Shown here: positions 1 through 7,813 of the stretch, one piece after another | How the letters are laid out: each line of letters opens with the position of its first letter | Position numbering within the stretch: position 1 is the stretch's first letter | Source of the DNA: CAYUYV01 sp050331455 | GTDB lineage: Bacteria; Pseudomonadota; Alphaproteobacteria; JAJFIK01 | Length of the DNA stretch: 48,463 bases | NCBI GenBank assembly: GCA_050331455.1 | Contig: JBHJGV010000066.1 | Location: 1-48,463, forward strand | Reading direction: 5' to 3' | The notes under the pieces: model-generated | What the model saw: the letters and a program-made list of their open reading frames with translations, nothing else | The model's database searches: none | Told to the model about the DNA's origin: nothing | Made by a program: the position numbers and the translations under genes

Positions 1-1270
1 CCACCCCCCCCCCCCACCCCACATTCCCTTCCCCTTCATCACCTTTAACTCCACCCGCACCTCCACCCCCACCCACACCCCGAACGCCAACGACAACGCC
101 AACGCCACCGCCAACGCCAACGCCAAAGCCAACGCCAACGACAACGCCAGAATTGACGATAGCATAGGACAGCGGCACCAGTGAGACGCAGAGCCCGAGC
201 ACCAAAAGGATGTAACCGACAACCTCCCGTCCCCGGGCCGCCAAGCGGCGTTCGATCCAGACCGAGACGGCGACCGTAAAAATAAAGCCGAACACGCCCG
301 CACGGCGAACACAGGGAGTGTCCGCCGACAGAAGCTCGAAGCCACCCAAGGCGCCGCTGCCGCCCAGAGCCCAGCCGATCAGCAGGAAGAGCAAGGGATA
401 GGCGATCGCCAGCCCCAGGCAGAAAAACAGGCTGGTGCCCGTCCATGCACGGGGCAACGCCTCGTCCGGCGTGCCCGTGACTTGCGGTTCGCCGATCCAC
501 CGCGAGAAACCGTGCAGGCCGTCATTCAGCCAGCGGATATAGCGTCGCTCCCAGCCCGCCTGCCCTGAGACGATGTTCCGGAGGCGGCGGTTGCCCGCCC
601 GGTCACCCCCCCGGTCACCCCTTTGAAGCGGCGGCCTGTAGGAAAAAAAGGTCCACACAAGGACGATCAGGCAAGGCGCCAGGATGACCGCAATCGGCAG
701 CAGCCAGCCCCAATCCAGGGTGACCTGCCAGAGAAGAGGGACCATCACGGCGGCAAGACCGAGCAGGGGCAACAGGATCCGAGAGGACATGGGGAACAGC
801 ACCGGCCCGTCATCCGGGTCAGGATGATGCGCCGGCTCCGCCGGTTCCGGCGCACCGGGAGCGAGCCGTCCCGGTCCGATCACGCGGCCCAGATGGCGCA
901 GCAGGCGGGGCCACTCCGTCTCGTCCTTGCCGTCTTCCCAGTTGACAAGGTCAAGCCCGTGGAAGTTGTTGAATTGGGGGTGATACTCCAGCAGATCGAG
1001 GTCATCGAGAAACGCCTGGATCAGCTTTTTGTGGCGCTTCGCGCGTTCCGCCTCGCCCGTCACCCAGTCGCTCTCCACGGAAGCGAAGGACCAGAGCACC
1101 AGGACCCGTGTGCTCGCGTCATGGGCGTCCAGGATCTCCTGGGTCACCTTTTCTTCCGGATTAAGGTCTTCATCCCACCAGACGCTATAGCCCGCGCTGC
1201 GCAGGGCATCCCGAATGGCCCGCGCCCGATCCTTGTCCTGCCAGGAATAGCTGAGAAAGATATCCGTCAT
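1..1270 (-). CDS. TIR-domain membrane protein, 3' end cut by window edge
   Basis: The frame is open from an ATG at 1270 to the window edge, so at least 423 residues are encoded and the C-terminus is missing. Residues 1-100 form a bacterial TIR domain: the first strand reads IFLSYSWQDKDRARAI, followed by AGYSVWWDED, and a later segment SDWVTGEAERAK carries a Glu in the position of the TIR NADase catalytic Glu. A Pro/acidic linker follows, then hydrophobic segments near 161-175, 185-205, 281-304, 324-339 and 348-370. After about residue 369 the chain becomes a Val-Gly repeat and then Gly-rich. A purine-rich AGGGGG lies upstream of the start. TIR domains act in NAD+ cleavage or scaffolding; a membrane-tethered TIR could be a defence or signalling effector, but no partner gene is visible here, so the function is inferred only. 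The TIR call is firm; the role is not. Confidence 0.85.
   Translation of the reverse strand, partial: MTDIFLSYSWQDKDRARAIRDALRSAGYSVWWDEDLNPEEKVTQEILDAHDASTRVLVLWSFASVESDWVTGEAERAKRHKKLIQAFLDDLDLLEYHPQFNNFHGLDLVNWEDGKDETEWPRLLRHLGRVIGPGRLAPGAPEPAEPAHHPDPDDGPVLFPMSSRILLPLLGLAAVMVPLLWQVTLDWGWLLPIAVILAPCLIVLVWTFFSYRPPLQRGDRGGDRAGNRRLRNIVSGQAGWERRYIRWLNDGLHGFSRWIGEPQVTGTPDEALPRAWTGTSLFFCLGLAIAYPLLFLLIGWALGGSGALGGFELLSADTPCVRRAGVFGFIFTVAVSVWIERRLAARGREVVGYILLVLGLCVSLVPLSYAIVNSGVVVGVGFGVGVGGGVGVVVGVRGVGGGGGAGGVKGDEGEGNVGWGGGV
83..149. repeat. Hexanucleotide repeat encoding Val-Gly tract
   Basis: On the plus strand the unit AACGCC recurs with single-base variants. Read on the minus strand it gives alternating Val and Gly codons (GTT GGC) in the TIR gene. 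A six-base unit keeps the frame when copies are gained or lost, so the tract can change length without breaking the protein. It is followed toward the edge by C/A-rich simple sequence including a run of 12 C at 4-15. Confidence 0.8.
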
Positions 1271-1443
1271 CGCCCCGTGCCCCCTGCCGCGTGTGTCGGG
1301 ACACTATTGAATCATTGGTTGAGGAGGACAAGACGGATGCCCGCCGGACCGAGAGGGAGAGGCCCCGGGCCGTGGGCATTCGCGCGTGTCTGCCCGGGGG
1401 CACAGGGGGCATGTTCAGGGCACGGCGCGCCGCGGCCTGCCTA

Positions 1444-1866
1444 TCAATGGGCGCCTTTGGGTTCTTCCATCAGTTCAACGAGGGTGCCGCCCATGTCCTT
1501 GGGGTGAAGGAAGATGATGGGCGTGCCGTGGGCGCCGATGCGGGGTTCACCCGTGCCCAGCACCCGGGCGCCCTTGGCGATCATCGCGTCGCGGGAGGCG
1601 ATGATGTCCGGCACCTCGAAACAGATATGGTGCTGGCCGCCGGCCGGATTGTTTTTCAAAAAGCCGTGGATGGGGCTGTCCGCGCCGAAGGGCTCGATCA
1701 GTTCGATCTGGGTGTTGGGCAGGTCGACAAAGCACACCCACACGCCCTGGGCCTCCATGGCGAATGTCTCGCCGATCCGGGTCGCGCCGAGCACGTCCCG
1801 GTACAGTTTCACGCTCTCTTCGATGGAGGGCGTTGCGACACCGACATGGTTGAGGCGGCCGATCAT
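1444..1866 (-). CDS. mce: Methylmalonyl-CoA epimerase
   Basis: This 140-residue VOC/glyoxalase-fold protein should interconvert (R)- and (S)-methylmalonyl-CoA in propionyl-CoA catabolism. The start MIGRLNHVGVATPSIEES is typical of the family, with metal ligand His7; further ligands lie in GGQHHICFEV and GGTLVELMEE near the end. I chose the ATG at 1866 because AGGAG lies just upstream and the product then has the usual length of about 135-140 residues; the same frame stays open further upstream but shows no homology there. The mutase genes are not in the window. It is transcribed away from the exported-protein gene at 1985-2941 on the same strand, with a short spacer. Confidence 0.93.
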   Translation of the reverse strand: MIGRLNHVGVATPSIEESVKLYRDVLGATRIGETFAMEAQGVWVCFVDLPNTQIELIEPFGADSPIHGFLKNNPAGGQHHICFEVPDIIASRDAMIAKGARVLGTGEPRIGAHGTPIIFLHPKDMGGTLVELMEEPKGAH

Positions 1867-1984
1867 GGTGGGGGCTCCTGGGTGAGGGGTGAAGGGCCTT
1901 TGCACGCTCATATAGCGCAAAGGGCTGGACAGGTGCGGGGGGCGGCCTTGCGCCTCCTGCACCGCCGTTTCAGGCCTGCGTCGC

Positions 1985-2941
1985 TTACTCGGCGGTATCA
2001 CCCGGAGAGGTGAAATCCTCTTCCAGGCCCGGTGACACGAATTCCGGACCCGTCCCCACGAACGGAATGAAATGGGAGCGAATGCCCAGTTTGGTGTGCT
2101 GATCCCGGAGGGTCGCCGCGTCGGAGCCCTTCGCATCGTTCGCCCCGAAATACAGACGCAAGCCGCCGCGGGCGAATGCGGCGCCGTCGGACGTTCCGGC
2201 ATCGGCGAAAACGGTCAGGCGTGGGATTCGGTCCTGGGAGGGCTGAAACTCCGTTCCCACCGCACCGTAGAAATCGTCATTGACGTAACCCGTGGTGCCG
2301 AACAGGCCGAATGCCTTGTTCGGATACAGACCAAGGCCGGCAAGCGCATAGGGATTGTTTTCGTTGGCCCGGAACTGCCGGCGGAAATTCTCATAACCGG
2401 CCTCGCCGAAAATGGTCAGGGTTTCGGTCGGGTAGAGTTCGGCTTCCGCGCCCAAATGGACCCGGACGGATTCGTCCCGCTGGTCATAGCGCACGATACC
2501 GCCGAACAAATATCCGCCGTCGCCGGTCCGGCGGTAAAAGGCATGGCCTTCACCGCTGTAATAGGCGTCATCGCCGAAGCCGCCGACATAGCCGCTGCCC
2601 TGGACGCCAAGACCCTTGCCGTTATGGGCGGTGAGCGAGCCCTGACCGAACCCGCCGGCGTCCCCGTCATAAAGGGCGGCGAAAATGCCCAGATGGCCTG
2701 CCACCGTGCGCGGGGCGTAGTCGGAGCGGGTCTTGAGGCCGCGTAAGGACAGATTGGTATCGCTCCCTTGTGCCGCCGCCGTTTCGAGCGGCACCGCGGA
2801 CGCTGCCACCAGGACAGGGAGGGCGAGGGCAGCAAGCGCCAGGATCGAAAGAGCCCCCGCACCGGGGAGTCCGGTCCGCCGGCTTTGGGCCCGGCCTCGA
2901 AGGCTCGAAGACGCGAACGCGGCGATGTCTGTGGTCTTCAT
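1985..2941 (-). CDS. Exported protein, probable outer-membrane beta-barrel, function unknown
   Basis: The product has 318 residues. I chose the ATG at 2941 because an AGAGGAA ribosome site lies about 10 bases upstream. The N-terminus is basic, then a hydrophobic stretch (LSILALAALALPVLVAASA) ends in an AAAQG cleavage-like site, so export is expected. The mature part is rich in Gly, Tyr and Phe with alternating amphipathic short strands (for example YLFGGIVRYDQRDESVRVHL and LTIFGEAGYENFRRQF), as in barrel proteins, but the very C-terminus is acidic (EEDFTSPGDTAE), not the usual aromatic end. I recognise no named family. It could be a surface or periplasmic beta protein. Confidence 0.7.
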   Translation of the reverse strand: MKTTDIAAFASSSLRGRAQSRRTGLPGAGALSILALAALALPVLVAASAVPLETAAAQGSDTNLSLRGLKTRSDYAPRTVAGHLGIFAALYDGDAGGFGQGSLTAHNGKGLGVQGSGYVGGFGDDAYYSGEGHAFYRRTGDGGYLFGGIVRYDQRDESVRVHLGAEAELYPTETLTIFGEAGYENFRRQFRANENNPYALAGLGLYPNKAFGLFGTTGYVNDDFYGAVGTEFQPSQDRIPRLTVFADAGTSDGAAFARGGLRLYFGANDAKGSDAATLRDQHTKLGIRSHFIPFVGTGPEFVSPGLEEDFTSPGDTAE

Positions 2942-3429
2942 GGGTCCAGGGTTCCTCTTTACTGGCTGGTCCGTCCGTGACTGGCTTTTCGACTCCGGGA
3001 CGGTCTTGAGCATGGGGGCTTTGCCCCCCCCTGCGCCCGCTTCCCTTGCCCGGGAAACCGCCGGTGCCCCCGTGTTCGTGGAGCCCAAACACTTTTGCGC
3101 TTATCGATTAACATGACTCGGAGCAAGAGTTTACCGGCTCCGTCCCGGAAAAAGATGTCTTTGGTGTATCGGCCCCTGGGCCTTTTGGGGGAGGGATAGG
3201 GTCCTTTGGCTTGTTTGTTTGAGAAAGCGACCGGGTATGGGCCCCTGCGCGGCGGCCCGGGGCCCCGCACGGGGTTGTCCCGCATGCATCCCTTGTTTAG
3301 GGGGTGGCAAGACGGTCGTCCCAGGACCCCATGAAAAGCCACGGCCCATGATCATCGGGGCCGGCATATCCCTGCCGGCGCATGCCGCCTATGCTGACCT
3401 GGGTCGATCGCACATGCAGGCAAAGGAGC
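2942..3429. other. Intergenic region, no gene recognised
   Basis: This spacer separates the divergent exported-protein and M28 peptidase genes. It is GC-rich with G and C runs. I see no convincing coding frame, RNA gene or operator. Promoters for both genes must lie here, but I could not assign -35/-10 boxes. Confidence 0.5.
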
Positions 3430-4830
3430 ATGGTTTTGAGCAAGACGACAGTGCGGAACACATGGGCCGGGGCGCTGGTCCTTGGCCTCATCGGCGCCGG
3501 TCTCGGCAGGGCAGGGGCCGAGCCCGTGCCGCCGGCGGAGACTCCCCTGCTCCATCGCCTGTCTGCTGATGTGTCCGCCGAGCGGATCGAGGCGGATATC
3601 CGCACCCTGGTCGGTTTCGGCACCCGTCACACGGCCTCCGAGACCGAAAGCGAGACGAGGGGCATCGGCGCGGCGCGGCGGTGGATCCATGGGGCGTTCA
3701 CGCGGATCTCCGAGGCCTGCGGCGGATGTCTGGAGGTGCGCATGATCGGCGATACGGTGAGTGGGGAGCGGCGCATTCCGGACCCGGTGGAGGTCGTCAG
3801 TGTGGTGGCGATCCAGAGGGGCACGCTCGATCCCGATCGCATGGTCATGATGTCCGGCGACATCGACAGCCGGGTCAGTGACGTGATGAACGCCACCGCG
3901 GACTCTCCGGGGGCAAATGATAATGCGACCGGCGTCGCAGGCGCCCTGGAAGCCGCGCGCGTCCTCTCCAGGCACCAATTCCCCGGAACCATCGTCTATG
4001 CGGCCCTGGCCGGGGAGGAACAGGGCCTGTTCGGGGGGCGGATCGTCGCCGCCAAGGCCCGGGAGGAAGGCTGGCGCCTGAAGGCGGTGCTCAACAACGA
4101 CATGATCGGCAATATTGAAGGCATCAACGGCGTTATCGACAACACCACGGCCCGCATCTTCTCCGAAGGCACGCGCGCGGTGGAAACGGAGCGCGAGGCC
4201 CGCCGGCGCCGCGTCACCGGCGGCGCGGGCGACAGTCCGTCCCGCAATCTGGCCCGCTACATCGACCGTATGGCGGATCGATACATCCCCAATCTCGATA
4301 CCATGATGGTCTATCGCCTGGACCGTTTCGGCCGCGGCGGTCACCACCGGCCCTTCAACGATGTGGGTTTTCCGGGCGTGCGCATCATGGAGACCAACGA
4401 GCATTATGACCGTCAGCACCAGGATCTGCGGGTCGAGGACGGTCGGCCCTATGGCGATGTGATCGAGGGCGTGGATTTCGACTATGCCGCCAAGCTCACG
4501 GCCCTCAATGTGGTCAGCCTTGCGGGCATGGCGCTCGCGCCGCCTTTTCCGCCCCAGGTGGCTATCCGCGGCGCCGTGCAACCCTCCACGACCCTGACAT
4601 GGGCGCCCGCCGATGGTCCCGAAGCGGATAATCTGGCCGGCTACCGTCTCTATTGGCGATTGACGACGCAAGCTCAGTGGACCCACAGCCGCTATGTGGG
4701 CAAGGTCACCGAATTCACGCTGGAGAATGTCGTCATCGACAACTATTTCTTCGGCGTGGCCTCCGTGGCGAAAGACGGCGCCGAAAGTCCCGTCGTGTTC
4801 CCCGGTCCGGCCGGCTCCTTCGGCGAATGA
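3430..4830 (+). CDS. Secreted M28-family metallopeptidase
   Basis: This is a zinc aminopeptidase-type enzyme of about 466 residues with an N-terminal signal peptide (TWAGALVLGLIGAGLGRAGA). Metal-site motifs are in order: GDIDSR near 143, GANDNATG near 160, GEEQGLFGG near 195, NNDMIGN near 222, and HHRPF and NEHYD between about 303 and 325. The usual first ligand motif H-x-D-S is D-I-D-S here, which I recall from a proteobacterial M28 subfamily. After about residue 370 a fibronectin III-like module follows (TLTWAPADGP, YRLYWRLTT). AAAGGAG at 3422-3428 leaves only one base before the ATG at 3430 but seven before an in-frame TTG at 3436, so the TTG may be the true start. It probably digests peptides in the periplasm or outside the cell. 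Confidence 0.88.
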   Translation: MVLSKTTVRNTWAGALVLGLIGAGLGRAGAEPVPPAETPLLHRLSADVSAERIEADIRTLVGFGTRHTASETESETRGIGAARRWIHGAFTRISEACGGCLEVRMIGDTVSGERRIPDPVEVVSVVAIQRGTLDPDRMVMMSGDIDSRVSDVMNATADSPGANDNATGVAGALEAARVLSRHQFPGTIVYAALAGEEQGLFGGRIVAAKAREEGWRLKAVLNNDMIGNIEGINGVIDNTTARIFSEGTRAVETEREARRRRVTGGAGDSPSRNLARYIDRMADRYIPNLDTMMVYRLDRFGRGGHHRPFNDVGFPGVRIMETNEHYDRQHQDLRVEDGRPYGDVIEGVDFDYAAKLTALNVVSLAGMALAPPFPPQVAIRGAVQPSTTLTWAPADGPEADNLAGYRLYWRLTTQAQWTHSRYVGKVTEFTLENVVIDNYFFGVASVAKDGAESPVVFPGPAGSFGE

Positions 4831-4836
4831 TATGAA

Positions 4837-4865
4837 AAACGCCGGCGGATCATCCGCCGGCGTTT
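4837..4865. terminator. Bidirectional terminator between M28 peptidase and ahcY
   Basis: A perfect inverted repeat with 14-base arms (AAACGCCGGCGGAT and its complement) around a single central base sits between the two convergent stop codons. The arms end in A's on one side and T's on the other (followed by TTTCTTTG), so it can act as a rho-independent terminator in both directions. Confidence 0.88.
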
Positions 4866-4891
4866 CTTTGCTCTGTGGGCTGAGAAAGAGA

Positions 4892-6187
4892 TCAATACCG
4901 GTAGTGTTCCGGCTTAAACGGGCCTTGCTCGGCGATGCCGAGATATTCGGCCTGGTCCTTTGTCAGGGTCGTCAGGCGGGCATTGAGGCGCGCCAGGTGC
5001 AGGGCGGCGACCTTCTCGTCCAGGTGCTTGGGCAGCACATAGACCTGGCGGTCGTATTTGTTGTTGTTCTGCCACAGTTCGATCTGGGCCAGCACCTGGT
5101 TCGTGAAGGACGCGCTCATCACGAAGCTCGGGTGACCGGTGGCGCAGCCCAGATTCACGAGGCGGCCTTCGGCGAGCACGATCAGACGCTTGCCGTCGGG
5201 GAACTCCACTTCGTCAACCTGCGGCTTCACATTGTGCCACTGGAAGTTCCGGAGGCTTTCGATCTGAATTTCCGAGTCGAAGTGCCCGATATTGCAGACG
5301 ATCGCCCGGTCTTTCATGTCGCGCATGTGGTCGACCGTGATGACGTCCTTGTTGCCTGTCGCGGTGACGAACACATCGGCGATCTTGGCCGCCTCGTCCA
5401 TGGTGACGACTTCAAAGCCTTCCATGGCGGCCTGGAGGGCGCAGATGGGGTCGATTTCGGTGACCATCACGCGGGCGCCCTGGCTGCGCAGGCTTTCCGC
5501 CGAGCCCTTGCCCACATCGCCGAAACCGGCCACGACGGCAACCTTGCCGGCCAGCATGACATCCGTGGCGCGCTTGATGCCGTCGACGAGGCTTTCCTTA
5601 CAACCGTAAAGATTGTCAAATTTCGACTTCGTGACCGAGTCGTTGACGTTGATGGCGGGCACTTTCAGCGTACCGGCGCGGGCCATTTCATAGAGACGCA
5701 GGACACCGGTGGTGGTCTCTTCCGAGACGCCCTTCACGTCATCCAGAAGCTGCGGATACTTTTCGTGCATCAGACCGGTGAGGTCGCCGCCGTCGTCGAG
5801 CAGCATGTTGGGGTGCCAGCCGTCCGGCCCCTTCACGGTCTGCTCCACGCACCACCAATATTCCTCTTCCGTCTCGCCCTTCCAGGCAAACACCGGAATG
5901 CCCGCGGCCGCGATGGCAGCGGCGGCCTGGTCCTGGGTCGAAAAAATGTTGCAGGACGACCAGCGGATTTCCGCACCCAGTTCAACGAGCGTCTCGATCA
6001 GAACGGCCGTCTGGATGGTCATATGCAGGCAGCCGGTGATGCGGGCGCCCTTGAGCGGCTTGGAGGCGCCATACTCCTCCCGCAGTGCCATGAGACCGGG
6101 CATTTCGGTCTCGGCGATCGCGATTTCCTTGCGGCCCCAGTCGGCGAGGCCGATATCGGCGACCTTGTAGTCGGTAAAGGTGGTCAT
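4892..6187 (-). CDS. ahcY: S-adenosylhomocysteinase
   Basis: The enzyme hydrolyses S-adenosylhomocysteine to adenosine and homocysteine in the activated methyl cycle, in the cytoplasm. The 431-residue product is full length: substrate-domain motifs GCLHMTIQTAVLIETL and SSCNIFSTQDQAAAAI, the NAD-binding loop GFGDVGKGSAESL, and the C-terminal FKPEHYRY that closes the neighbouring subunit's cofactor site. The ATG at 6187 has AGGAGA nine bases upstream. A palindrome at 6311-6332, about 120 bases upstream, is a candidate SahR-type operator. The gene follows HPr on the same strand but with a spacer of about 140 bases, so it probably has its own promoter. Confidence 0.98.
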   Translation of the reverse strand: MTTFTDYKVADIGLADWGRKEIAIAETEMPGLMALREEYGASKPLKGARITGCLHMTIQTAVLIETLVELGAEIRWSSCNIFSTQDQAAAAIAAAGIPVFAWKGETEEEYWWCVEQTVKGPDGWHPNMLLDDGGDLTGLMHEKYPQLLDDVKGVSEETTTGVLRLYEMARAGTLKVPAINVNDSVTKSKFDNLYGCKESLVDGIKRATDVMLAGKVAVVAGFGDVGKGSAESLRSQGARVMVTEIDPICALQAAMEGFEVVTMDEAAKIADVFVTATGNKDVITVDHMRDMKDRAIVCNIGHFDSEIQIESLRNFQWHNVKPQVDEVEFPDGKRLIVLAEGRLVNLGCATGHPSFVMSASFTNQVLAQIELWQNNNKYDRQVYVLPKHLDEKVAALHLARLNARLTTLTKDQAEYLGIAEQGPFKPEHYRY

Positions 6188-6310
6188 GGATTCTCCTGAT
6201 GGTCAGTGAGTCGGGAAGGCGTGCGGCACGCGCGCATGGTGAGACTGCGCCGCCGTCAAACCCGCCTTACCCAGGTGCATCTAAAGGAACCGGCGCGCTC
6301 GCGCAAGAAC

Positions 6311-6332
6311 CATATAAGGAAATCTTTATGTG
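6311..6332. promoter_or_regulatory. Candidate SahR-like operator upstream of ahcY
   Basis: The imperfect palindrome CATATAAGGAAATCTTTATG, with matching flanks, lies about 120 bases before the ahcY ATG and overlaps the HPr stop codon. It is AT-rich in GC-rich DNA. From memory, the ArsR-family regulator SahR of proteobacteria binds similar ATAAAG-N-CTTTAT palindromes upstream of methionine-cycle genes. Assignment is by motif resemblance and gene context only. Confidence 0.5.
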
Positions 6333-6673
6333 GTGATGTCCGTAAGAGGAGACTGGCTGGCCTTTCCTTCCCCGAAACCGCTGTCCACGAGGGCGGCGAT
6401 GGCCTCAAGGGCGTCCGCCGCGTCGGGCCCGTCCGCCTCCAGGTCGATGCACTGTCCACACCCGGCACCGAGGGTGAGAAGGCCCATGATCGACGTGGCG
6501 CAAACGTCGAAGCCGTTTTTTCGGACGCGGATGGTGCAGGCGAACCGCCCTGCCACCTCGACCAGTCGGGCCGATGCCCGGGCATGCAGACCCCGCTCAT
6601 TGCAGATGGTCAGCCGCCGCCGCAGGCCTGCGCACGCGCTTTCGGTCACCTTGGGGGGCTGGGGCTCTGTCAT
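6326..6673 (-). CDS. ptsH: Phosphocarrier protein HPr
   Basis: HPr relays phosphate in the phosphotransferase system; in alphaproteobacteria the incomplete PTS is mainly regulatory. The product has 115 residues, longer than the usual 85-90 because of a 20-residue N-terminal extension. His30 in ERGLHARASA is the phosphorylated histidine and Ser61 in TSIMGLLTLGA is the site for HPr kinase; the spacing of 31 equals the classical His15-Ser46. The ATG at 6673 has GAGGA upstream. It lies downstream of the EIIA and hprK genes on the same strand, as usual. Enzyme I is not in the window. Confidence 0.95.
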   Translation of the reverse strand: MTEPQPPKVTESACAGLRRRLTICNERGLHARASARLVEVAGRFACTIRVRKNGFDVCATSIMGLLTLGAGCGQCIDLEADGPDAADALEAIAALVDSGFGEGKASQSPLTDITT

Positions 6674-6797
6674 CGGAAAACGTCCTCAGGTCGCGGGGCC
6701 GGGGGGCGCCTGGCCGGGGGGGCCTTGGCCAGGGATTGGATGGCCAGGCAGGGCCAGGCCGGCCGGGGCCGGACGCGGGGCGGTGTCCGGCGCCCCA

Positions 6798-7205
6798 TCA
6801 GCGGTCGTCCCCCGCCAGGATGCGAGAGGCCACGTGAATATATTTGCGGCCGGCATGCTGGGCGGCGCTGACGGCTTCATCGAGGTCGTTGGCCCCGCGA
6901 ACGCTGGCGAGCTTGATCAACATGGGCAGATTGATGCCGGCGATCACTTCGACGCGGGCTTTGCTCATCACGGAAATGGCGAGGTTGGACGGGGTCCCGC
7001 CGAACATGTCGGTGAGCAGGATGACGCCTGATCCATCGTCCACGGCGCCGATGGCTTCGAGAATATCGCCGCGTCGCTGTTCGATATCGTCTTCCGGACC
7101 GATACAGATCGCCGTCATGCGGGCCTGGGGGCCCACAACATGTTCCGTGGCGGCGATAAACTGTTTGGCAAGCTCGCCATGGGTGACGAGAACCAGTCCG
7201 ATCAT
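6798..7205 (-). CDS. PTS mannose/fructose-type EIIA protein
   Basis: This 135-residue cytoplasmic protein belongs to the EIIA-Man family. His9 in LVLVTHGELA is the phosphorylation site, and LLTDMFGGTPSNLA and GINLPMLIKLA are family motifs. The ATG at 7205 is preceded by AAGGAT. It sits between hprK and ptsH on the same strand, the standard alphaproteobacterial order. Because no sugar permease (EIIB/C/D) is nearby, it is probably a phosphate acceptor with regulatory output, as in related species, rather than a sugar transporter subunit. Confidence 0.93.
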   Translation of the reverse strand: MIGLVLVTHGELAKQFIAATEHVVGPQARMTAICIGPEDDIEQRRGDILEAIGAVDDGSGVILLTDMFGGTPSNLAISVMSKARVEVIAGINLPMLIKLASVRGANDLDEAVSAAQHAGRKYIHVASRILAGDDR

Positions 7206-7245
7206 ATCCTTATCCGGCCCGAAATGTGCGGGATTGACAAGGGGC

Positions 7246-7803
7246 TCATGCGTCAGGCAGCGGCTCCGCCACGCCCACCGCCGAGCCTGTGCCTAGCCAA
7301 GTGGATAAGTATCCTAGAGGGCTTCGCCCTACAATCAAGGCGACTTTGTGCGGTGCGGAGGATTCGAAGGGATCGAGGGCCCAGCAGGGCACGCAAACAC
7401 CGAGAAGGCGGGTGGTCGCGGCCGGATCGGGCATGCGCTGCAGCTGCTCCGGCGGCACCAGATCGAGCACCAGATCAATGGCGGCACAGGACAGGGCCGG
7501 CACGGTGATCAACCCGACGCCCCGCACCTCGAGCAGCCCCTTGGTGTTCGCCGGGGCCCGGGCGATGAGGCCGTTGCGTTCAACGGAAAGAAGGGTCTGA
7601 TCGTCGGCGACCAGCCGGGCACCACGATCCAACAGACGCAAGGCCAGATCCGACTTGCCGCCGCCGGAGGGCCCGCGCAGCAGCACGCCGCGCCCTGACA
7701 GAACCACACAGGTGGCATGCACCGCCCGGGGTTCCGGTGCACCATGGGGTCCCGGTTCAACAGGAGCCCCCGGTTCATCGGGCCCCGGATGGCGCGCGGC
7801 CAC
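7246..7803 (-). CDS. hprK: HPr kinase/phosphorylase, short alphaproteobacterial form
   Basis: The enzyme phosphorylates HPr on its regulatory serine. Only the catalytic domain is present, as in other alphaproteobacteria: VHATCVVLSGRGVLLRGPSG leads into the P-loop GPSGGGKSDLALRLL, then LVADDQ and the signature GLLEVRGVGLI. The GTG at 7803 gives 185 residues; a second in-frame GTG just before HATCVVL would give the more usual length of about 155, and the Pro/Gly-rich N-terminal segment may not be translated. Only 10 bases separate it from the chvG stop, so the two are probably co-transcribed. Confidence 0.93.
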   Translation of the reverse strand: MAARHPGPDEPGAPVEPGPHGAPEPRAVHATCVVLSGRGVLLRGPSGGGKSDLALRLLDRGARLVADDQTLLSVERNGLIARAPANTKGLLEVRGVGLITVPALSCAAIDLVLDLVPPEQLQRMPDPAATTRLLGVCVPCWALDPFESSAPHKVALIVGRSPLGYLSTWLGTGSAVGVAEPLPDA

Positions 7804-7813
7804 CGCTGCAATC

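Noticed and set aside
4694..6199. Open frame of about 500 codons on the plus strand across ahcY
   Set aside because: It crosses the terminator and runs antisense to the full length of the conserved ahcY gene; no recognisable product.
6188..6325. S-adenosylhomocysteine riboswitch in the ahcY leader
   Set aside because: The leader lacks a convincing match to the conserved core I remember; the palindrome at 6311-6332 looks like a protein site.
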